Source of the DNA: Triangularia verruculosa
Lineage: Eukaryota > Ascomycota > Sordariomycetes > Sordariales > Podosporaceae
Length of the DNA stretch: 49,039 nucleotides
Assembly (NCBI GenBank): GCA_033296885.1
Contig: MU864055.1
Span: 1-49,039, forward strand
Direction of reading: 5' to 3'
A model generated the notes under the pieces. The model ran no database searches. It had not been told where the DNA came from and was given only the letters and a program-made list of their open reading frames with translations. The position numbers were made by a program, and so were the translations under genes. This document shows, one piece after another, positions 42,223 through 49,039 of the stretch (the stretch's first letter is position 1; every line of letters starts with the position of its first letter).

Positions 42223-42587
42223 TTAGGCGACGCAAGCATTGCAGACAGCCTGGACGGCGTTGAGGACGGTCAGGGCGTTGAGGATGCCGCAGTTGGTGAT
42301 GACACAGCCGGCAGCGGCGGAGCGGAGAGCGTCCCACTGGCCGCACATGCAGGCGTAGTCGGTGTTGTCGGGGCAGCCGAGGGTCGCAGCGGCGTTGTAG
42401 ATGCATGGGCGCTGAGGTTTGGTTAGGTAGGTATAGGGCAAAAGTTGAGGTGAGGAGGAGTGGTGCAACTTACACCGCAGGTAGGGACGGCATTAACCTC
42501 AGGGCAGTCAGCCTGGCGGGCACGGAGGGCAGGGCTGGCGCTGGCAACAGCGGCGAGGGCAGAGACGAGGACAGTGGAGAGCTGCAT
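42223..42587 (-). CDS. Small secreted CFEM-domain protein
   Basis: Two exons: 42587-42474 and 42411-42223, with a 62-nt intron (GTAAGT donor, CCTAACC branch, CTCAG acceptor), giving 100 aa. The signal peptide is MQLSTVLVSALAAVASA. The mature part fits the CFEM pattern exactly: Cys37, 41, 51, 59, 61, 74, 79 and 95, with PxC spacing and Asp56, the residue that coordinates heme iron in characterised CFEM proteins. Two extra cysteines (28 and 98) may form a fifth disulfide. There is no GPI-anchor tail, so it should be freely secreted. CFEM proteins act in heme/iron uptake or as effectors; which one cannot be told here. Unspliced, the frame lacks the CFEM core. Confidence 0.93.
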
Positions 42588-42714
42588 GTTTGCGGTTTGG
42601 AGGTAGGGTTTTGAAGGTGGTTGTTTGGTTTGTTTGACTGTGATGATAGACTCGAGTGCTGGAGTGGCCGATGCTGGAGAAGAGACAGTGGACGAGAGAA
42701 GGGGGGTGGAGGTC

Positions 42715-42723
42715 CTATTTATG
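42715..42723 (-). promoter_or_regulatory. TATA-like box of the CFEM gene
   Basis: CATAAATAG on the minus strand, about 130 bases upstream of the ATG at 42587. Confidence 0.4.
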
Positions 42724-44162
42724 CTTTTTCTGGTAGTATTTTCCATCTGCTTTGGGTCTATTCATTGTGTCCTATGTCGTTTCTTGTCCGACCTCAGCAT
42801 GAGATTCATGTCGACGGACCAAGGGGGAATGTCTCGACACCTCGCATACGCTTCCGATGTCACCGCCAATGAAAGCTAGCCCATTCGCACCTCGCGTCGT
42901 TGGGACAGAAGGCGAATAACTACTACTGCACACCGGCTCTGCCCGTTGCATCTGTTCCGATCGGCCTGTTAACTGCGGGTGCTACTCGATCTACTCCTCC
43001 TCCAACTCCCATCGGGTATGGTTGCATCTAACGGACGAGTCCCCAGATCCATGCTTTACCCCGGATTTTCCTCAAGGCGGCGATCCCTCCCTGCAAATGG
43101 AAGCTTCCCTCGATCTTTGCGGGGAACCTGGAGCAAACCGGGGTCGTGTTTGCTTTGAGGCCTATTACCTTAAGTGGTACCGCGCAGAAATGCCTTCAAT
43201 AAGGGTTGCATCCGGGTTTGGGCTGCTGGTGCTTAGCGAATCAGGACTCGGTCAGACACCGGGATAAAATATTGAGAGGTCCACTGGCGACAGCTCGTTT
43301 GCCAGAGTAAGCAATGTCCGCCGAGGCATGCGACAGCGAAGCTTTCATTTCACCAGTCGATGTCTTCATGTGAACGCCGACACTCGTCATAACTTGGGAG
43401 GCTGCTACCTATCTGCTCCCAGTTGTCTATGTGATTGCGACCTCGGAGCACTTTAATACGCAGACCAAGCGCTCCGGGTTGTTTCATTAAGGCAGGGTAC
43501 CTAGGTGTACAAGTTTTGGGCTATGATAACAAAGCCGTGCGGAACCATCGCTGGTCACAGGCAGTCAAACGCCATGTCGTGCGTGCATAATGTAGGGATC
43601 TTGGCCGGGGAGGAGCAAGACGACGATGTAACAACCCCCGCAACGAGGATTGCCAGGTCCTGTTGCCTTGAACTCAGGGTTCCACCATGGAGAGGAGAAT
43701 TACGCTGTTGGTTCGGAATAACATGGGCATTTAGCTTACTACTAGGTAAACTGGAAGCTTGTTCCGTCGTTTACATGTAATCAGACTGTTGGATGACAAC
43801 AATCGCTCACAGGATTGCAACATCGTAAAATTACTTCGACAGAGCTACCCACGGTAACGGTCTATCTATGCGCAAAAGAAGACTTAGACTTTGCTTGTAA
43901 ATGATGTCTAACTCCTCATTATCGACCGTGCTGTGAAATGAGCTTTAATCACATGCTGACAGTCGCATTCCGAGGGCCATGTGAAATGAAACTGGCCTCC
44001 GAATGCATTAACGCCACACTCTTGCGCAGCCTGTGGGGTCCAGACTGAGCGTTGAGGCCATATGACGGTGTATAATACCACCTTATTCTTGTTTATGACA
44101 TATTGGTGCATTAGACTCATGACTTTGTGAATGTTACCACCCAGTGGTCATGAGCTGTAGTT

Positions 44163-44186
44163 ACCTAGGTACCTAGGTACCTAGGA
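44163..44186. repeat. Three tandem copies of the palindrome ACCTAGGT
   Basis: The 8-base unit, its own reverse complement, occurs three times head to tail (the last ends in A). Similar single or partial units occur at 43499-43506, 44385-44393, 44789-44802, 45178-45185 and 45572-45583. Confidence 0.8.
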
Positions 44187-45789
44187 CTTGTCAAAATCCG
44201 AATACGTGCTATCCCCAGGTGAAGCCTGGAAGCAATAGGTATGCGTTCAGTTAGCGTACTTGGAAATCATTTAACGAGTTTTTAGCTTTGGAGTCTTCAG
44301 TTCAAGAACCGCCAACAACCAGGTATTCAAGTTTGAAGGTCGGATGTGCAGGCTATTACATGGCTAACGGAGACAACTTAAAAGATATCTAGGTATGTAC
44401 TCCCTAGACCAAGTCTCAGGTAGGTGTACCCGGTACCAGGTAGATATCACATTTCTGGTGGCGAATGTGCGCTCATCAGCACAAAGCCATGCCGTCGTTT
44501 CAATTATTTGTTGATGATGCTGCAAAAAGGAGCCTGTCTTGCCACCTGAAGCTCCCAAGTATCACCGGGAAATATTGAAAGCCTCGGTCACCGTCCCCAT
44601 CTCAATGAAGTTTTTTAACTGCGGTAGGCAAGTCTAGTGCTTACAGCTCTCGAATGTGATAGCCCCGATCGGCCAGACTGGAATAGCCTGCATCAAACAG
44701 CTCCGCTGCACACCTAAATGGGGCTTGATACAGACATATCTGCCTCGAACTAATGAAGGACATAATGGCCTACCTCAGGTAATGTGAGTACCTACCTAGG
44801 TAAGCGCTCAATCAAACCCAACATGAATGAACTACCTAGACATATCCCGCTCGCAAGATGGTTGTGCAGTCAGAGGAGCCCGAAATCCTTCCCATACTTT
44901 TATACTGACTCGTTTGTATCTAGCGGACGAAGGGGGTATCTTAAAGTGTAACGCGAATGGCATTTGATACCAACGCATACTTTTGCCCAACACAACCTGG
45001 ATTATTAGAGAGAAACTGGGTGCCTAGGGTTTGGCGGCCGTTGATATTGCCCACAGGTGTGGTTTTCGTAGCCTTGTCCGTTTCCACCACTAATACTATC
45101 GCATTTCTGAGTCTTTTGGTTTGTCTCGTGTGTGTCATCATGCAACGGGACATTGACCTTATCCACGTATCAACAACATACCTACCTGCCCAAGGTAAAA
45201 CCTGCCAATCTTTACCAGGTAATCAGGTTGCCTCAAATATGATTGGAACCTCGTTCCGGGTATGGGCTTCCGAAACCAGCACCAAGAAACATATCGGTCC
45301 TATCCACGTGGTGCTCCTCCAAAATGCAAGTCGAAGTATATTAACCTCCACCTCAGGGTAAAGTGTTTCCGGCAGCGGGACGCCGTGGACGCTGGACGGG
45401 CTTTCTGCATTCTTGGGTGTCTAGGTAACTGAGGCCTCATATCGTCCGCTGATGTTGGTCAGAAACGCGGTTAGCCGTGTGGTTGCCAACTGCCGACCTC
45501 CCCGCCTAAATACATTTTAATCTACCTGCAAAGTAACAGCGCTGATCAAGATTACAACGCATTATCAAGAATACCTACCTACCTTATGCCTGGACCATGT
45601 GGAAGCCATATAGGCAACACATGGGGCGCACATTTCTCTACCTTTCGCCCCTCATGTTCTCCGCGGACCCCTAGACTTTGGAATAAAGTCCGACAAAACT
45701 CGAGCTGACGGGGCAGTCCCTAGCTGCATCGGTTCTTCATCGCCCTTTCCCCTTCCACTTCCTATACCACTACTCATTCGAAAACAAAG

Positions 45790-46976
45790 ATGCACTTGAA
45801 AGCCACCGCCCTCACCCTGGGAGCGACCCTCACAGGGCACCTGGCGGTCGCCCAGCCTCCCGGCATCGTCATCCCTCCGATGATGCGCTTCGCCTGCTCC
45901 CAGCTCGTCGTCGACCGCATCGACCCCCTCGTCAACCCCGGCTCTGTGCCATCTCCTCACCTCCACCAAATCGTCGGCGGCAACTCTTTCCGTCCAGACA
46001 TGTCGCACCCCAACCACGACCTGGTCTCAAACTCCACTTGCACAAGCTGCACCTTCACCGAGGATCTCTCCAACTACTGGACCGCCGTTCTCTTCTTCCG
46101 CGCCCGAAACGGGACCTACAAACGTGTGCCGCAACAGCAAGAAGAAATGCTCCATGGCAACGGTGGCATCACGGTCTACTACATCCCCTCCACCACCATC
46201 ACCACTCCCGGCACGGTCAAGGCTTTCAGGCCTGGGTTCAGGATGTTGGTTGGCGATGCCGCCAAGAAGGAAGGTGTGAATTCAGGGCCGGCACCGATCA
46301 AGGTATGTCACAGATGCATGCCTGAGTCGGGCGACAACAGGAATTTGAACTGCGCCGCGCCGGATACGGAGAAGCTTCCTAGTAAGCCCTGTGTTGGAGG
46401 TATCAGGAGCGTTATTACCTTCCCGACCTGTTGGGATGGTGTCAATCTCGATAGCCCCGATCATATGAGCCATGTCGCCTATGCCAAGGGCGCTGGTGCA
46501 TATGATGTTGGTCCGACAGGGCAGTGTCCGGAAACGCACCCTGTGGTGATCCCGCAGGTGATGTATGAGGTTCGGTGGAGGGTAAGATCAGACCACCAGT
46601 AAAATACATGTCTCCCTGCTGTAACTAACCCTTCTTTTGTAGACCGATCTCTTCAGCGACCATGATCTCTGGCCCGAAGACGGATCTCAACCGTTTGTGT
46701 GGTCTACGGGGGACGAAAAGGGATTTTCTCAACACGGGGATTACGTCTTCGGTTGGAAGGATGATGCCTTGCAGCGCGCTATGGACGCTCGGTGTACTAT
46801 GGATGTGTGCGATGTTTTGGAAACGCAGACCCCTGAGGAAGCAGTCAAGTGTACTGTGCCACCGCGTGTGAATGATAATTACGACGGATGTAAGTCTTTG
46901 ACCACTTGCTAAATGTGTGGAACTCTGCTAATATCTCAACACAGGGTTGACCAGCTTACCTGGCGAGGTTGTGTGA
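45790..46976 (+). CDS. Secreted DUF1996 protein
   Basis: Three exons: 45790-46581, 46643-46889 and 46945-46976, with introns of 61 and 55 nt (TAACTAACC and GCTAATAT branch sites), giving 356 aa. The signal peptide is MHLKATALTLGATLTGHLAVA. The DUF1996 domain fills the protein: MMRFACSQLVVDRIDPLVNP and SVPSPHLHQIVGGNSF near the N terminus, then NLNCAAPDTEKLPSKPC, CVGGIRSVITFPTCWDGVNL and SPDHMSHVAY. The last exon adds only ten residues (WLTSLPGEVV). Many family members carry WSC domains or a GPI tail after this domain; here neither is present. The function of the family is not established; extracellular or wall location is likely. Confidence 0.9.
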
Positions 46977-47799
46977 TAACGACACGACATAGGGAGGCTA
47001 CCTTACAGGAGAGGCCTTGTATGGTGGCCGCTTTAGTCAGCGATAGGAAAAATCACGCGCCACCGTACATGTGCTCATTTATATGTGGAGATGAAGTGAG
47101 GTAGCTAGATCTCATCACCCTAGGCTAAGCATGGGAATTTAACTAGAAACTGTTCTTGACTTTGATGTTCAATCGTAGCCAGGTCGTAATCTCAGCCTGG
47201 GGAACACAGCGCCCTCTTCATGTCACTCAAATCTCACAATGCCTCGCACAACAAGGGTACACCACTTACTTCGTCGCAGCTATTTAAACCTTCTCCGAAC
47301 ACGAAAGAAGTATTGGCCTAGCGTCCGGTCCACATAAATGATCGTAGTGCAGCTGTGAAGGGAAGCACAGTGGTACAAGAGAGACGGGCTATAGTATTGG
47401 TTAGGTACGGTATGATGCAGGCACCTAATATATTGAAGCGAAAGTGAAGTCAAGCCAACTGATCGACGACCGCGTCTCTATACGCCTATGGAATCTTCCT
47501 TTCCAACACTGGGCCCTCTCGGCTCTGAACAAGTGTGTACATCCTCCTTATAAACAGTAAAATTTCATGTGGTAGGTATCCCGGGGTCGACAACATGGCT
47601 GCCGAGGGGACTTTGAAAAAGTTCTTGCCGAGCCTTGAGTTAGTCAAGGATTTCGCATTCGTTGGTGGGAAGTGGTCCACCATACCTTGAACCTCAAATG
47701 GGGGCCAATGTTCAAGAGCAGGAGATAATAACGCAATCTCTAACATAGCAAAACTTGCCGTTGATCCAGCTGTAAAGCGGCATACGCGGCTTAACCTCG
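46977..47799. other. Intergenic region before the right AT-rich block; no gene seen
   Basis: 3' flank of the DUF1996 gene. Frame 47486-47746 (minus) is not convincing. Confidence 0.4.
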
Positions 47800-48790
47800 G
47801 TTAGGACGTCCTAGACCGTTATAAAAACCTCCTTAATGGGAAGGGCAAGGGCAAGGGGTACTAGGAGGAGGATAATAGATTAGGCTACAGCGAACTTTAT
47901 TTTAGCGGATTAAAAGGGGTATTTGGTTATTACTAATATAGCTTTTCTGCCTTTAGTAAGATAAAAAGAAGGTAGGTAATTAGTTTAAGAGGAGTCTTGG
48001 TAAATAGTATTTAATAGCGAAAATATTAAGTTAATAAAGTTAAAAAGGAGGTGTTTTTTATATATATTTTAGCTAAAATAATCTCGAATATTACTTTCTT
48101 CTATTCCTTTCTCTTTCTTTTTTTCCTATTAACTAGACGAATATATCGTTTAGACTTATCCCTGTATTTTACTATAGATATCTCCGGTATCTTTCCTTAA
48201 TATATTAAGTAAAGTAATAATAGAAAATACCGATAGAGAGTTTAATAATAATACGGCCTTACTTCCACGGCGCCCGGCGCAGTAAGCACTACTTATACGC
48301 GGAAGGGTTATATTATTTAATACCCCTTATACGACTATAAAACCTCGATATAACGTTAACCGGCTATTTAATTTATATTATTATATACTTTAATCTCTAA
48401 ATAAATTAATATATTATTATTTTAAATATTTTTATTCTATTATTAAGCTAGTGAATTATAAAAACGTATAATTTTAGTTAAAAGGTTAATAAAGTAGTAT
48501 AATAAAAATATAGGAATGGGGGTCGATATTTCGGTAAATAAGATTAAGGTTATAAGTCGGGAATTAGTTTTCGAATATAAATATATTTTATAACCGAAAA
48601 TAAACTATATTTCTTCCTTATTTATTAATTATTATATTTAAAACGGATAAAATAAAAGCCTTTACTATATAAAATATAATAACGAATTATTAATATTAAT
48701 TAAACGAAGAAAATATTTATAAAGGGAATAGAAGTAAATAAAATATAAACCTCTCGAATTACTTAACTTATAATATACTCCGCTTTTAAA
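47800..48790. repeat. Second RIP-degraded AT-rich block
   Basis: About 1 kb with the same signature as the left end: lines such as 48361-48420 contain no CpA and no TpG, while TpA is very common and CpG persists. No coding remains can be recognised. Confidence 0.8.
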
Positions 48791-48812
48791 GTTCTTGTTG
48801 AAATAGGTGCTA

Positions 48813-48837
48813 TTGAGGCCTGTAAATATAGGCTCAA
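48813..48837. repeat. Palindrome resembling the one at 2445-2472
   Basis: TTGAG-G-CCT ... AGG-CTCAA forms an inverted repeat with the same one-base bulge as the CTGAG-G-CCCTGTA hairpin at the left end. It stands at the point where the AT-rich block returns to normal composition, possibly an element boundary. Confidence 0.45.
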
Positions 48838-48904
48838 ATAGCTATCGGCGCAGTACACTAAGAGCGAAGAAGACTTTGACTGCAGCATTCGAGATATGGT
48901 GTCT

Positions 48905-48931
48905 CGCAGGTCTGTATGATGTAGACCTGCG
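48905..48931. repeat. Perfect 9-bp inverted repeat
   Basis: CGCAGGTCT (48905-48913) pairs with AGACCTGCG (48923-48931) around a 9-base loop. The surrounding 48850-49039 is of normal composition and continues beyond the window; a 'ggcgcagt' string with similar following bases occurs twice (about 48846 and 48948). Confidence 0.6.
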
Positions 48932-49039
48932 CTGGGAACCGAAAATTGGCGCAGTGTACTCAAAATGAAGGAGGCTATATCTGCAGCCTACGACAGTGGC
49001 TAGGCACTGAAGGAAGATCAATCACAGGGGCGGCGCCCT

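Larger units (their letters stand above)
42588..45789. other. Gene-poor intergenic region, 3.2 kb
   Basis: No gene could be supported. Frames such as 44957-45361 (134 codons with a hydrophobic stretch) have no family features. From about 43.49 to 45.6 kb the sequence is dotted with ACCTAGGT, TACCTACC and GGTAGG motifs. Confidence 0.45.

Noticed and set aside
44957..45361. 134-codon open frame with a hydrophobic segment
   Set aside because: The start context, codon pattern and absence of any recognisable motif make it no better than chance; it lies in the motif-rich gene desert.
1..49039. CRISPR array, prokaryotic operon or phage structure
   Set aside because: No regularly spaced repeats; spliceosomal introns throughout and RIP signatures show eukaryotic fungal DNA.

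Overview
The window looks like a chromosomal segment of a filamentous ascomycete, most likely a Sordariomycete. The genes carry short introns (46-75 nt) with GTAAGT/GTATGT-type donors, CTAAC/CTGAC-like branch sites and TAG/CAG acceptors. The protein families are typical of these fungi: HET domain, Zn2Cys6 regulator, CFEM, DUF3176, DUF1996, PTH11-like rhodopsin, fungal secreted PLA2. Both ends of the window (about 1-3330 and 47800-48790) are AT-rich and almost empty of CpA and TpG while CpG and TpA persist, which is the signature of repeat-induced point mutation (RIP) acting on transposon remains. I cannot name the species.

Layout. 1-3330: RIP-degraded retroelement debris with two diverged ~196-bp LTR-like copies and a 180-bp-period duplication. 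3.5-3.9 kb: the C-terminal stub of an endonuclease/exonuclease/phosphatase (EEP) gene plus a 61-bp tandem duplication. 4-7 kb: a Gly/Thr/Val protein built of 11-residue repeats, tRNA-Tyr with an intron, and a 201-aa hypothetical protein. 8.1-9.8 kb: broken coding-like pieces. 10.4-13.7 kb: an FAD oxidoreductase, tRNA-Asn and a small secreted protein. 14.9-22.1 kb: a HET-domain protein divergent from a Zn2Cys6 regulator, followed by a D-2-hydroxyacid dehydrogenase. 22.4-31.2 kb: a single-pass surface protein, a GH64 glucanase, a frameshifted gene, an F-box protein and GAR transformylase (ADE8). 32.5-36.5 kb: a rhodopsin-like 7TM protein, a type II membrane lectin-like propeller protein and a secreted PLA2. 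37.8-42.6 kb: a DUF3176 membrane protein, a kinase-like protein with a frameshifted end and a CFEM protein. 42.6-45.8 kb is gene-poor and rich in ACCTAGGT-type motifs. 45.8-47 kb: a DUF1996 protein, then a second RIP block.

Function. Only ADE8 and the two tRNAs are clearly housekeeping. Much of the rest is cell-surface, secreted or self/non-self recognition material: HET, 7TM, lectin-like propeller, Cys-rich TM protein, CFEM, PLA2, small Cys protein, DUF3176, DUF1996 and GH64. No PKS, NRPS or terpene synthase is present, so this is not a classical secondary-metabolite cluster. The exon models below were assembled by hand; for each one the summed exon length is a multiple of three and the reading frame is continuous. 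No expression data or database search was available.
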